DNA from: Tetranychus cinnabarinus | Lineage: Eukaryota > Arthropoda > Arachnida > Trombidiformes > Tetranychidae | Direction: 5' to 3' | Length of the DNA: 64,000 bases | Assembly (NCBI GenBank): GCA_022266195.1 | Contig: WHVY01000002.1 | Span: forward strand, 6,339,001-6,403,000 | Part shown: in pieces, positions 47,072 to 59,590 of the stretch | Layout: each line of letters starts with the position of its first letter | Numbering within the stretch: the first letter of the stretch is position 1 | The notes under the pieces: model-generated | Databases searched by the model: none | What the model was told of the DNA's origin: nothing | The model's input: only the letters and a program-made list of their open reading frames with translations | Made by a program: the position numbers and the translations under genes

Positions 47072-48816
47072 ATGTCATCTGATATGAACTGCTCTCGGAA
47101 ACCCCATCAATGTGCTAATTGTACCAAATCATTTGCATCCAGCCATCAGTTGGCTCAACATACTAGAATCCACACTGGAGAGAAACCATACAAATGTCAA
47201 TTCTGTGATAAATCTTTTAAACAATTAAGCCATCTCCAACAGCATACAAGGCTTCACACAGGTAAACATTGATTATATAAATAGATTCTTCATTAAGTAG
47301 TTCACTATCAATCCTCTAGTCAGCTGTGAGGATATCTGGTAGACTCTTGGATAATATCTATTTATACATTTGAATTTGTATTCCATCTGTGATTCTGATT
47401 TTCTCTTTATTTCTTTTGTTTTCAACAGGAGAAAGACCCTACAAATGTCCCAATATGGATTGTGGACGAACCTTCATACAATTGAGCAATTTACAACAAC
47501 ACATGAGAAGCCACATGACAAGCCAAGAAAAGATGGAAAAAGATAGGGATAAATGCCATTATTGTGTTATATGCAGAAAGGGTTTCAAAGCTCAAGCAAA
47601 TTTGCTAACCCACAAGTGTAAAGTAAGATTTGACCCGATATTATCACTTGGCCTCAGTCAGTCTATTGAAGATGGAAGAAAGAATTATTTCTGAGGTTTA
47701 GTCTAAATCATAACTGAACTGGGCTTACAAACGATACACTAACATCACTCCGAATCCCTCTGGAATAATTCATAATTTTAAATCATTGAGAAAAGTATAA
47801 ACACTTTATGTTAGATCCACTTTAAAATAATTCCCTCTCAAATAACTTGGATTGTCTCAGGGTTGTCCTCTTGCAAACGTCGAACGCTTTTTCCTTTTTT
47901 TCTGGTTGAGGCCATTGTGCATTATCTAAACGTCCTTTACCCATCGTCGAGTGGATTTTGAAATAATAATCTATATTTGTTGTGTTTTTTATCTGTTATC
48001 GCTTTTGAAATCGTGCAGCAAAAAGGATCTGGTTCCCATAGAAATCAAATAAGTAACGTTTGTCCAGTCTGTTCAATTGAATACCAATCTAAACAACTAC
48101 TCATCAACCATCTAAGAGAGGAACATGAGTTTAACTATGAAAATTCAAGTAAATTGAATCTTTTTTGCTAAAGCATGTTTTTATATTTGTTACCTTATGT
48201 TTTCCATTTTTAAGTCAACTTTCAGTCACTAACTGTGTGATTTTAACAATTTACAGAGAGAAACCAATCAACACCCACCCACTATTGTCCAGTATGCGGC
48301 CGAAGCTACTCTAATGAAGGATCTCTTCGCAAACATATATCAACAGTTCATGCTGATGCTTTTAATTTAACCCAAAATAACTCAACTTTCAACAACAATA
48401 ATTTTACTGCATGTACTATCTGCAATATTAACTTTGCAACCCATTCAGGTAAATATTTGCATCTTGCATAATTTTCAAGTTTTATTTCAAACTCATTTTC
48501 ATCATCCTCTTTCTGTCCAGACTTCCTGAATCATATGGAGCAAATGAGAACGCATCCAAGGCACCAATTTGAAGCGCAAATTGTGCTGAGCTGTGCAGCA
48601 GCTGAAAGGAGAGCACGAGAAGTCAGCAATATGAACAGAGGTCAACTTAATCAATCCCTTATTCTATCTCAGATAGAATTGGCCAAATTTGAGGGTCAAC
48701 ATCAAGAATCAAGTAACGCCGCCCTTCTAAGCATTACGAGAAAAGATGCCGCCTCACTACTTTCTGGGTGTCATCAATCTGTTCCAAACAATCATCAATC
48801 AAATAATATTCAATGA
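47072..48816 (+). CDS. C2H2 zinc-finger transcription factor, seven fingers
   Basis: Five exons, 47072-47261, 47429-47622, 48019-48148, 48257-48448 and 48521-48816, with matching phases give 333 aa. Fingers 1-3 are linked by classic linkers (HTGEKPYKC, HTGERPYKC) and read CANCTKSFASSHQLAQHTRI, CQFCDKSFKQLSHLQQHTRL and CPNMDCGRTFIQLSNLQQHM, an arrangement similar to rotund/squeeze and ZNF362/384. Finger 4 ends in HKC (C2HC). Fingers 5-7 (CPVCSIEYQSKQLLINHLRE, CPVCGRSYSNEGSLRKHIST, CTICNINFATHSDFLNHM) are spaced apart. The C-terminus is glutamine- and asparagine-rich. A sequence-specific DNA-binding role in the nucleus is likely; exact orthology is not settled. The start could lie in an upstream exon because the frame stays open upstream of the chosen ATG. 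Confidence 0.85.
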
Positions 48817-49201
48817 CATTATTTGAATATCAACTTATGAATTTCATTGACTATGTAACTTAAGCTCACAACCTATCAAACGACACAAAGCAACCTCATC
48901 TTTCTATCTTTGTAACATGCCAAAAATTAATGTCAATTTTTTCGACAATTTCCTTACACTCATTCGATTTTCCTCTCGTTCGTCTTCTAGTGTAAACATT
49001 ATTAGTTATTGATATCTGATTGAATATGATTAAAAAATACCATCGATCAATCGTTTGCTGATTATCAGCTGATCATCAACTAATCACTTGACATTCATAA
49101 TTTCCTTGCCAACTACTTTCCTTTTTAATTGTTATTTACCTAATTACTACTTAACCGTGTTAGTAAAGATAAATATAACAATTTTAATTTGCTAGTCAGG
49201 T
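48817..49201. other. short intergenic gap
   Basis: 3' UTR of the zinc-finger gene and promoter of the uridylyltransferase gene; nothing else seen. Confidence 0.4.
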
Positions 49202-50463
49202 ATGGAACAATTTGTTGCTTCAGGTAAGTTGTTCATTGATAAGTTGCTTGTTTACATAATAATCATTGATCTTTCCAATTGATAGAGCATCAACATATCC
49301 GTTACAATCCTTTAATTGAAGAGTGGATTTTAGTTTCACCTCATCGAGCCAAGAGACCTTGGAGTGGACAATTGGAGAAACGTGAAGATAAACCAATTCC
49401 TGAGCATGATGAAAAGAATCCACTTTGTCCAGGATCAATTAGATCAAGTGGTCAACGGAATCCAAATTATACATCAACCTTTGTTTTTGACAATGATTTC
49501 CCTGCTTTACTAGAGTCTGTTCCTAGTCCTGGTGAGAGCAAAAATTTCTTTTTCCAATCGAAAGCAGCTGAGGGTAAATGTAAAGTTATTTGTTTTCACC
49601 CAAAATCAAATATAACATTACCCTTAATGGAGATTAATGAGATTGTCTCGGTTATCAAGGTTTGGATTGATGAAAGTCAAACCCTTGGTAAAAAGTTCAC
49701 TTGGGTTCAAATATTTGAAAACAAGGGCGAAATGATGGGCTGTTCCAATCCTCACCCACACTGTCAAATTTGGGCCTCGTCTTACATACCTAATGAACCA
49801 AGTAAGAAAGATAGATCACAAAAATCTTACTACTCGAAGACTGGCAGACCAATGTTAATGGATTATCTCAAGGAAGAGTTAACCTCAGGAGAACGTCTTG
49901 TCATCCAAAATAATCATTGGGCTGTTGTGGTTCCTTACTGGGCAATCTGGCCCTATGAAACAATGATTTTACCCAAGAAACATGTGCGACGATTAGAAGA
50001 CTTAGACGAAGACCAAATTGTTGATTTAGCTGATATAATGAAAAGACTCACTACTCGTTATGATAATCTATTTCAAGTATCTTTTCCCTACTCAATGGGT
50101 TGGCATGGTTAGTCAATTGTAAAGTCAAATGTTAATTATTCATATTAATGAATATAATCTAATTACGACGATGAAACCTTCTTATAGGTGCCCCAACTGG
50201 TGAATATTGTGATCAAAATGTTGACTATTGGACTCTCCATGCCGTCTATTATCCACCTCTACTTCGTTCTGCGACTATTAAGAAGTTCATGGTTGGATAT
50301 GAAATGTTGGCACAACCACAGAGAGACATAACAGCTGAACAGGTGAAATATCTCATGATTTGATTATTTAGTATCAATTAATTAACTCATTTTATCTTTT
50401 ACGTTATAGGCAGCTGAAACATTGAGCAAACTTTCTGAAAGACATTACAAGCTGACTGATTGA
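49202..50463 (+). CDS. Galt: galactose-1-phosphate uridylyltransferase
   Basis: Four exons, 49202-49223, 49286-50107, 50188-50342 and 50410-50463, with compatible phases give 350 aa (human 379). The enzyme moves UMP from UDP-glucose to galactose-1-phosphate in the Leloir pathway; the epimerase at 9.4-10.5 kb regenerates UDP-glucose. The active site is GCSNPHPHCQIWASSYIP with the HPH triad whose second His carries the UMP intermediate. Other family blocks are RYNPLIEEWILVSPHRAKRP, CPGSIRSSGQRNPNYTSTFV, HWAVVVPYWAIWPYETMILP and GWHG/APTGEYC. The first exon codes only seven residues and was chosen from its ATG, GTAAGT donor and phase. Complete and apparently functional. Confidence 0.95.
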
Positions 50464-51650
50464 TCAATCGTTTCAATGAACTGAATTTTTTTACAATCAA
50501 TTTTTTCACAATTACCAAACACCTTATTTTGCTATCTGTATGGTCAAATACATTTTATCACGGATTGGACTTGATTCAAAAGATTGGCGCAATTGTCGAA
50601 CCAGTATTGAAGACCCAAAATAGTTCAATTAAAAAGCAACTATTATAATATAATATCAAAGTACAATAGACATTTTATAAATGATAAGATTCCTCCCATT
50701 ACAATCAATCAAAAGGATATAAAAATATCAAGGGAGAGAGACATTTGTTGTAATTATAAATACATGTGTATATTAGGTTTGATATGGATGAATTAATTGA
50801 GAATTAAAGTGACATAGAATTGTGTTTGTAGATGGTTTTGTTGTACAGCACAATTAACGTGTAATTAATTGTACGGCGTGAGTTTCGTTTATGTAGAGCT
50901 GATTAGATGTAGCAAAAAAATTACAAATTTGTATGATTTTCATGTATAATACATTTTTTGTCTGAGCTCGTTATTGTAATCAGTTTTACAATCGTGATAA
51001 TATTCAAATTTGGTTCAAGTCAATTTACAACCAAACAAAGTAAATTCATTCTCAAAGGTGAAAAACGAAAAAAGTAGATCAAATTCAAGTTGACACCAAA
51101 ACTGGTTCAATTAATTAGTTAAATACGTTTACAGTGCAAAATAAAATGACAGATTTACAGATGTTTTTGATCAGAGAATCAATCAACCAATGTATTTTGT
51201 ATACATTCATCATTTCAATTCATTTTAGTGAAGTAAGCAAAAACAATCCATTGAAAGACAATTATATTGAACAATGGTACATAAATTGCCAATCAAATGG
51301 ATACTTTGGTTTTTTTATATCAAATATACAAATTGGCAAAGGGAAAAAAGGTAAATCATTGTCAAAGATAATTATGACAATTGTAATTTGACAAAATGTT
51401 GGATAATTTGTATCATTTGATAAAACTAATCGATGAAGACCAGTTTACAAGAGTACAATATTTGATACAAAAATGGATGACTTATAATTTAGTTGTTTCT
51501 CTCAGCAATTTGAGTTTACTTTGTTTGCTTTTCTAGTGACAAGAAATCCAAATCATGATTTGACTAACAATTTGGAGCAAGATTGTAACTGCGATTAGAT
51601 TTGATCATTTATAATTATCATATAAAAATAATGAAGATTCCAGTTGATGA
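50464..51650. other. intergenic
   Basis: 3' flanks of the uridylyltransferase (plus) and Nuf (minus) genes, which converge. The frame at 51134-51391 has no gene-like features. Confidence 0.4.
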
Positions 51651-54600
51651 TCATTTTTTCTTGACTTCCAATAATTGAGGATAATTTTCAACAATATTCA
51701 GTAAAATGCCATCAATGTAGGCACGAAGTTTCTTGTTACACTCCTTTTGTTCCCTCAGAGCAATTCGTAACTGTAAAAGATGAAGAAAAGAAAAGTGTTA
51801 ATTATAAATGTTAATTTTAAATTGCAATTGAATGAATGGAATGAAAATAATTTAAAAATGCAATGAGAATCACAAATTGAAATGAAAGTCTGAAAATGAA
51901 ATGAGTTTTTAACGAGTCAATCAAAAATAAGTAGCTGACAAAGATTACAATTGATGAATAAATCATTTGTAAATCGCAATTGAATAATGAATCAATTCAC
52001 TTGATTTAGATTGTATAGTTTCTTCACTCTTAATCACCATTGTTATCAAAATTAAATCCATCAAAATGAACCAGAGAAGCCATAATTGTTTATTTCAGTT
52101 CAATTACATTTATAGTTGTATAAGCAATCATGATAAGTTGACAATTTATTTGAGACAAATTTCACTGAGAATTACCCTAAATAGAGAAACTAATTGTGGT
52201 TAATTGTTGGAACTTGGTTTTACCAGAAAAGGCTTGAAGATGTACAAACAAAATTACAATGAGCGATGTAAAAAAAGTTGATATTGAAATGAATGACGAT
52301 TGAGATGTTGTTCAATTGTAACAATGAAACATTGACAATGATAAACTGGAATTGATAAAATAAAGAGTGAAAAAATGTTGATGGAATTTGTTTGATTTGG
52401 TTTGGAAGAGCTTTTTTACAGTCAATTGAAAGTTGAATGAAAACAAACAAACACGATCAATTGAATTTCTAGCCAATGTCAGAATCGTTCCAAATGAATG
52501 GTCAAATCTGACTGAAAAGTTGAACTTTTTTTTTGTTCATCACCTCTGATTGTGGCCTAATAAACTTCATCATCTTTCAGTTTTTTTTGTTGCTTCTTCT
52601 TAACCATCATCAACATGAACTCTTTTTTTTCAATTGCTCATTAAATTATCACCTTTATATAATTGTGTCTGACTTTGAGATGATGATTCGTGAGATAGAT
52701 CAACATTTCATGATATATAAGATTCATGATCTGGATGGCAACAGAAACAGCATAAGTCAACATAATCATACCATCATTATCATCATTAAAGGGGTTTATT
52801 ATCGCTATTTTGCAGGACAAATTTGTATAAATAATGACAGTTGAAATGAACAGCAAAAAATAAAACATTCAAATAATTTAAACCTGATAACTCTCATAAT
52901 TTACATCATTACCTTCAGTTTTGTCAGATTGAAATGTTGCCTGTAACTGCAGTTGATTAGTCTATTATTTAAATGGTCTGATTGATGAAGGAAAGTAAAA
53001 TTGATCAATTAAAGCTGACAACAATAAAAAAAACTGATCAAATATTTGAAGTGTATAATGCAGCTTCAATGTAATTTAAAACAAGAAAGCAAAGTCAAAT
53101 TGATTTCCTACTTGAAGGGCAAAGTTAAGTAAATCAAGATGATTAACAGCTTTTTTTAAGTGATATTTACTCATAGATTTAATCACTGTTGGATTAGTTG
53201 GAGCAATTATGATTCAATCGTAGTTTATTGACTTGATATTTAATGACGAAGTAACAATTTATATATAATATATCATAAAGTGAATCATAAATCATCAACA
53301 TTGAAATTTGGTCAGTTATTTTACCTGTTAATGCCTCATTGTGAAGCTATTGTTAGACTCAGATGCAGACTAAATTATTATCAGGTTAACAATCGCCGGC
53401 ACAATCACCATCAACTTCATCACCATTTACCAGCAAAATAGTCACTTATTTCACACTAATCATGATGCAACTCTATTAACCTAATTTAAAGTTTGCAATA
53501 TTATTTGGTTAGTTTTGAACAATATGTTTAACAATTCAATCGACGTTTAGTAATGAGTGTGAAAAAAACGGATTTAAAACTGGCAACCTGATTGTTATTA
53601 CCAGTGGAGTGTTTAATTTCATTTAATAACTAATTTTCTCATTACGATTCAGTCCGTATTTTATTGATTGTCAAAATCAATTTTGATAGCAAACTGAAAT
53701 GCCACTTGAAACACTAGGCAACTGTCCTGGTTTTTTTTCAGAGTGAAAATGGATTGGATGGAAATGAAAAAGAGTCACATTTAAACAATTAAGTTAAATT
53801 GAAAGATATAATCAAAGACACACCAAATGAAGAAAACAAGATTAGATCAACAATTCCATTGATTGGTGGTGAAATTAATTGATTTTTGCAGAAATAATAG
53901 ATCAACAGGAGTTCATGAAAAAAAGAGTAGCGATCAACTCCGGCTTTTTGTTGGATATAAGGTATAAAAACAAAAGTGACGTTTTTGCCTCATCTTGGCT
54001 AAAGACTTTCACTAATTACAATTTCTTTGTAACAGACAATAATACAATCGATAGAAATGAACTCTCAGACTAAGAATAAAATGAAGTAAACTGATGAGAG
54101 TTTGATAGAGTTAACAAGGCTGGAGATGGATTGGGTTCAATCTGATGGAATTGTACAAATAACAATGATGATGGTGAATGTTGATGGAGAAAAATGTAAT
54201 AGAAAAATGAATTTAATAATAACACATACCGGTTCTAAAGAAAGGTTATTCAGTTCTTCGGCTAAAGATGATGCAGCTTCTTCTTCTCTCAACAATGATC
54301 TTCCTTCCTCAAGATGATTCGCCAAGATTTGAGCTTCCAATTCTTCATTGGCTTCTCTCAGGTTTCTATTCTCTTCTTTCAATTTTTTTACTTCCTCCTT
54401 AAACTCCAAAAATAATTTAACCTCTTTGGTTTCACCTAATCCGCCAACACCACCACTTAATTTACGTTTATTTGTTAAATCATTGGCTTGAAATTGTGAA
54501 TGCTGTTGGTTCTGTTGTTGTTGACATCTTGTCTCTTCCAGTTCCAAACTGAGTACTTCAATCATTTTTAAATTAACCTTCTCTTCGTCTTTTAACCTTT

Positions 54601-55216
54601 TGTTCATATCCCGCGATTTAATAAGGTCACTTTTTAATTCCTCCAACTCATCATCTTTACATTTTAGTTGCTCCTTTAAATGGCGTTTCTCCTCTTTCAG
54701 CTTCTCCACCAGAGTCAGATGTTTCAACGTATCACTTCGTACTTCCAGTAATTCTCGTTGTAAACTATATATTTGAGCTTTTAGTTGATCACATTGGTCA
54801 CTTTTTTCTCGATCTTGTCGAGCCATAGCGGTCTTCAACATTTTCTCCTCTTCTCTGCGCCACTCTTCACCTTGTACTTCCAAGTCTCTCAATTGGTCTT
54901 CTAGAGCGTGAATTTTGTTTAATAGACTATTATTATCTTGTTTGACTCGGCGATACTTTTCATCGTTGAGAGACTGATTTTCTTCTAAAATAGTTATCTG
55001 CTGTTGTAGAATTTCAATCTTTTCATTTAATTGATGATATAAATTATCTTCTAGACTGTTTTGATCATTGACCAGGTCATCACAATGGTAAGAAAGGTAA
55101 CCCGAAGATGGTGAACTTGATTGTGAAGATGAACTTTGATCTAAAGAGTTACTGGTGAAGATCCGTTCACTTTTGGATGAAGCATTTCTTTCCACTGTAA
55201 CGTTATTGGGACCCAT
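51651..55216 (-). CDS. nuf: Nuf / Rab11-FIP3/4-like Rab11 effector
   Basis: Two coding exons, 55216-54230 and 51770-51651, separated by a 2.46-kb phase-0 intron, give 368 aa. After a serine-rich start, residues about 60-330 form a long coiled coil (LNEKIEILQQQITILEENQS, LKCKDDELEELKSDLIKS), with the family stretch LEEGRSLLREEEAASSLAEE. The short last exon (LRIALREQKECNKKLRAYID then GILLNIVENYPQLLEVKK) is a C-terminal Rab11-binding domain of the class II FIP type. These proteins recruit Rab11 endosomes to the centrosome and furrow in cytokinesis and cellularisation. Vertebrate FIP3/4 have N-terminal EF-hands; none is seen here, as in other short Nuf isoforms. The large intron contains no convincing further exon. 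Upstream exons with alternative starts are possible. Confidence 0.85.
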
Positions 55217-55559
55217 AACAATTAAACACAGTTAGTAAATACATTCAATATAATAAACATCTAATGTAACAAGGTTAAAATTTAACAGGAACAGCAAAAA
55301 AAAGGAGAACAAAAAAGAAAGATTGAAGGAAGAAAGAATTTTTTAAGGTATAAATAAATGACTTAAGGGTCCATCAAGATTGGTACTTAAATTAAAACCA
55401 GTGAATGGTCAAGACAAGGCACAAGTTAAAATTGAAATACTAATTAAAAAAACAACTATGATGATGATGGCTAACAGAACTAATGAAACATAAGAAAAGG
55501 TAAGGCTTTAACGTTATGTTGAACAACAACTACCTAACAACGCTACATTGAGTAGTCAA

Positions 55560-56045
55560 AACGCAGGAAATGCTACAGAAAGAAACTTTGAAAAGGTGAG
55601 AGAAACCAGGAGAGACAAGGAGAGAGAGACAGAGTGAGGTAAGAGGGAAAGAAAGAGAGAAAGATAAAGAAAGAAAAAGAAAGAGAAGACAAAAAGGGAG
55701 GGAATGAAGAGGAAAAGAGGGGTTGAATGGGAAAGAAGGGCAAGAAAATGGTGAAAGTACAGGGTGTTGAAAATAGTTGACAGTCGGGGAAAAGGCACTC
55801 ATTCAGTGCGCACTGGACGCGTATCAAGAGTAGCTGCTCTAAAAGGGTTAGCACATCATATGTTGATTGCGCATTAACTCACACCTATCTAAGCGAACCT
55901 TTTCATCACCCTGTACCTTACAAGGTGGAATAGCAAACGGTTTAAACCAGTTTTTCATTTGAAATCTTTTTTTTTTGTTTACATTTTTTTCTTTCTCTCT
56001 TTTCTTTTCCCCCTTCTCTCTCTCTTCTCTTTCTTTTGCTTCTCT
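55560..56045. repeat. polypurine tract followed by polypyrimidine tract
   Basis: 55560-55750 is almost pure purine on the plus strand (GAGAGAGACAGAG, AAAGAAAGAGAGAAAG), and 55955-56045 is almost pure pyrimidine (TTTCTTTCTCTCTTTTCTTT, CTTCTCTCTCTC). Both are upstream of the Nuf start. They can serve as GAGA-type promoter elements or adopt triplex structures. Apparent proteins in this stretch are composition artefacts. Confidence 0.6.
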
Positions 56046-56062
56046 TCATTGCACCACTGAAT

Positions 56063-56190
56063 TAGATACCGAAGTCAGTGAGTCGATGAGACTGTAACCA
56101 GGAGCTTCATGTATTACCGACTGGAGTTACGACTTAGCCCATCCAGTCGACTGAAGTTGATGCCCCGTTATGACTCAGTGATCACATTGA
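56063..56190. mobile_element. remnant related to the 26826-27317 MITE
   Basis: Begins TAGATACCGAAGTCAGTGAG, matching the MITE end TAGATACCGTAG with one change, and contains CGACTGG/CCAGTCG words in both orientations. No opposite terminal repeat was found, so it appears truncated or divergent. Confidence 0.45.
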
Positions 56191-57820
56191 TTGGTTGACA
56201 AAATTATGAGATGCAAGTTGGGTCAACTTGAGGAATATTTTTATAACAAAAGTTGGTAAAAAAAAACTGGTACCAATGTGAATATTTTCTGGTTTATTCA
56301 TCATTGTGAAGGCAAGTTACCCAAAATAACACAACAACATAAAGAAACTGGTTTTAAGTTAACAGTATTTAAAAGAAATCATTTGATCTTGAAGTTGATT
56401 TACGCTGGTAAAGGCTTAACAATCTAAAAATAATATTTACTAGGGAACAGCTGAATAATTGATTCATTGAAATCCACCTCAATCTTTATCCTCTCTTTCA
56501 TTTCTGTCTTTCAAGCTCTTCCACTTATCATCTTTCCTCCCTTATCTCTATTAGAGGCGGCTAATTCAACAATGTTATTGAAAATCATTAGGTTATGTTG
56601 ACAAAAATGAATTATAAGTTATATTAACTGTGTCATCTCTGGATTAAACTTGTATTCAGCTTGAAATGAGCACATTAAAAGTATAATTTATCAGATTGAA
56701 TTGAATTAGTATGACAAGTCTCAAACAATTATACTTAACAAGTATATTTCACCTTTTCCCATTGTATTAATTTGTATAAGTTGATCATCAAGAATGGTAC
56801 ATTCACTTCATAAATCAACGATTTTGTAGAGCGAGGTCAATTTTTTCACCGGAAAAATTGACTATTTTTGAGTTCAAGATCGCTCCAAACTCTAGACTAG
56901 TTTGTCAAACATTCAAACCTTAAAGGCGTCAAAAATGGACAACTGATTGTCACTCTCACTAGTTCCCAAGCATCCTGTAGACCCTGGTTACTGGTAACTG
57001 GTTATAAGAGGGTCAGGTGACACTAACCCAAAAGGTTGGTTACATGAACGCATTATTAACTTTCACATTTTCCCAAGACATGATTATTAGCATAAAAAGA
57101 CTCACAAGCAAATCTTGTGAAGTTAACATCTTTAAGTGGCTACTTTGCTCTTAATTTACAATCTATGGCAATCAAATTGGACAGGAGTAACATTTAAACC
57201 TCATCATGAAATCTTAAGAATAAAAAATGTATCCTATTTCATTCCGCCTCTCATATGATCTTGATTGTTTCAATTTTGTATCACAGTAAAATATTGGCAA
57301 ATCAACAAATGTATTGAGTTACAAGACATGAACATTGACCCATTGAGAAAAGTACAAATACTTCTGGTTTCGCCATTTACTTTGAGAGTTGTTATTACAT
57401 GAATGGCTAAGGAATCGAGTTGGTTGAAATTCATCTGAATCGGTATAAAATTGACGAAAAGTTGATGATTGTTGAACAAAACAATGGTTCCTTTGTGAAC
57501 AAAATAAGCTAGAAAAAAGTAAAGTTAAAACAAAATGTTAATTCGAAGTGAACAAGATAAATGTGACAATTGGTGATAAATTAGGTAGACTCACCTGCAA
57601 TACTCTTTTTAAAACAATTAAAATGGAGTTACAATACCAGAAGTTTATGAAAACGAGTTATGATTTACCTTAGATCAGTAATTGTTAGTTTAACCAGTAT
57701 TAGATGATTGTATTCCATCCTGAAAAGAGTGATAAATGATGAGCAATTTATTTCATTAGATGACAAAAAATTAATACTACAAATGTATCTTACCTTGAGG
57801 TAGATAAGTATTCAGTAAAA

Positions 57821-57849
57821 ACCAAAGAGTATAACTATTACTCTTTGGT
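57821..57849. repeat. 11-bp perfect stem-loop
   Basis: ACCAAAGAGTA (57821-57831) and TACTCTTTGGT (57839-57849) pair perfectly around a 7-nt loop. Function unknown. Confidence 0.6.
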
Positions 57850-58441
57850 AAAAACATTGCTAGAAAACTGTTTAACATTTAGTTGATATTCGTTCAGGGT
57901 TGGCCTCAATAAAGTCAAAAAACATTTTCAATTCTGAAACAATTGCTTTCGCAAGTATCTCCTAAGACGCTGAAACAAGTTTGGGTTTGTTCATATTGAT
58001 TAGATAACTCTTTGTCTTTTGCAAATTAAATGTCCGAAATTAGACTTATATTGAAGAAAGTTATTACTAAATTTCATTAATTTTACTATGGACTAAATTT
58101 TTTAAAATACCAAGGGATTCTAAATCATGCAAATGTTATAGCTTTTTGATTTGTTGTCAGGTGAATGTTTTATTAATGAAGGTAAATGGTTATCCATTTT
58201 CATTTTTCTTCGTAAAAAGTCTCCGATCATATTGACCAATGAGTTTTAGCTCATCCTTCATCATCCTCGCTAAAAGTGAATGACTTGTTCGTAAATCAAA
58301 ATATTGTATTAGTAAAGCAACGAAAAATTTTGCTTCAAAACCAGTTTACTTTCTGATAAGTCATGAAAATTGACATTAGAGAGACCAGTTGTAAATATCG
58401 GCTAAGATATCGTATAAGGGAAACGAAACACTAGTAGTAGT

Positions 58442-58492
58442 AAAAAGCCATTTCTGGCTCAATTGAAAACCAGGAACCAGAAATGGATTTTT
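58442..58492. repeat. 51-nt hairpin
   Basis: AAAAA-G-CCATTTCTGG pairs with CCAGAAATGG-A-TTTTT, that is 15 pairs with one mismatch, around a 19-nt loop. Too short for a typical microRNA precursor. Confidence 0.55.
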
Positions 58493-59168
58493 AATATTAA
58501 ATTTTAAAATCATTTTTGTGATCACTTAATCTTAAGTCAAAGATCGTTTTCTGTTATTAATGAAATTATTAATGAAAACATGACAAAATTAAGGCTAAAC
58601 ATGTTAATATACGGTACTAGTGATCGTTAATCAGATCCGACAGTTGCAGCTTCTCCATACATTATAAAATATCTTGATAAATCGATATGAAAAATATCGA
58701 TATGGGAATAAATACTCATATCAAAGTTTGAAAATCTGAAACATCTTACAATTTATATCTTTGTTAGTTCAACTGATTGTTTTTAATTACATCTTCAAAA
58801 TCGTTTGGTAAAAACCAAAATACAATTATAAACGTAAAACCGTTAACAAAACAGTAAATAAGACATGTATTAGGTTTCAGAGATAAGGAGTTAATAGCGC
58901 AAACATGTTATTAATAAAGCTAAAGCTAAAACCTATGGCAAAGCTTTTTTCTGGTAAGAAATATGATGCGAAGGTTCCAGTACATTGCGTCATGCTTGAA
59001 TATTATTAGTATCCTTGTGTCTGGATTGTTTCTTTCATAACCCCTACAGTTCTTGAACTGAATGTTTGTTTATTTCCATCTTTGGTCTCGGTTTCATCTA
59101 CTTGGATTTGTTATTCTGGTCAATTTGGGCTAACTTAGACTGTCCCTGAGTGTGATCCATTAAAACAG

Positions 59169-59521
59169 GTGAGTTTCCATTCATCTGCTACTACTTTTGC
59201 TCTTTCAAATTTATCTCAAATTCTAATGAATCATGCTAGTGATAAATATGTCTACGAATCATCGAAAGATCATGAAAAGGGGTGGACTCAACAGTTCCTT
59301 ATATAAAGCCAGTTTTGTTTTTCATTATTGGCATTTCATCGCTTTCTTTCTTCATGTGAAGATATTTCATTTACAATTTTATCAATTTTTATTGTCTTTT
59401 AACCTAATTTTGCTCAGTTTATTTTTCTTTTGTTTATTTTTAATATTTTTGTGTTATTTACAAGTTTTATTATTTTATTGATTTGTGAGACTAAAAAATT
59501 TCTACGTCTTTTGTTCCACAG
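59169..59521 (+). other. probable 5' UTR intron of Argonaute
   Basis: The donor AACAG|GTGAGT at 59169 and the acceptor TTTTGTTCCACAG ending at 59521 fit a 353-nt intron placed 70 bp before the Argonaute ATG. If it is correct, the gene has a spliced leader exon despite a single coding exon. Confidence 0.5.
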
Positions 59522-59590
59522 TTATCTACATTTTAGAATTTACTTTTGGATATTTTACATTTGTGTTGATCCTTTCTTCGGCGGCAAAAG

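Larger units (their letters stand above)
56191..59168. other. long intergenic region upstream of Argonaute
   Basis: No coding sequence could be supported. Two short perfect stem-loops occur (57821-57849 and 58448-58486). The final part (from about 59040) probably holds the Argonaute promoter and first untranslated exon. Confidence 0.4.

Noticed and set aside
52220..52868. Short frames in the large Nuf intron
   Set aside because: AT-rich Phe/Ile/Asn composition, no splice signals or family features; the two flanking exons join in phase without them.
55530..55854. Three overlapping minus-strand frames of 80-93 aa
   Set aside because: All derive from the polypurine tract and are open in every frame for compositional reasons.
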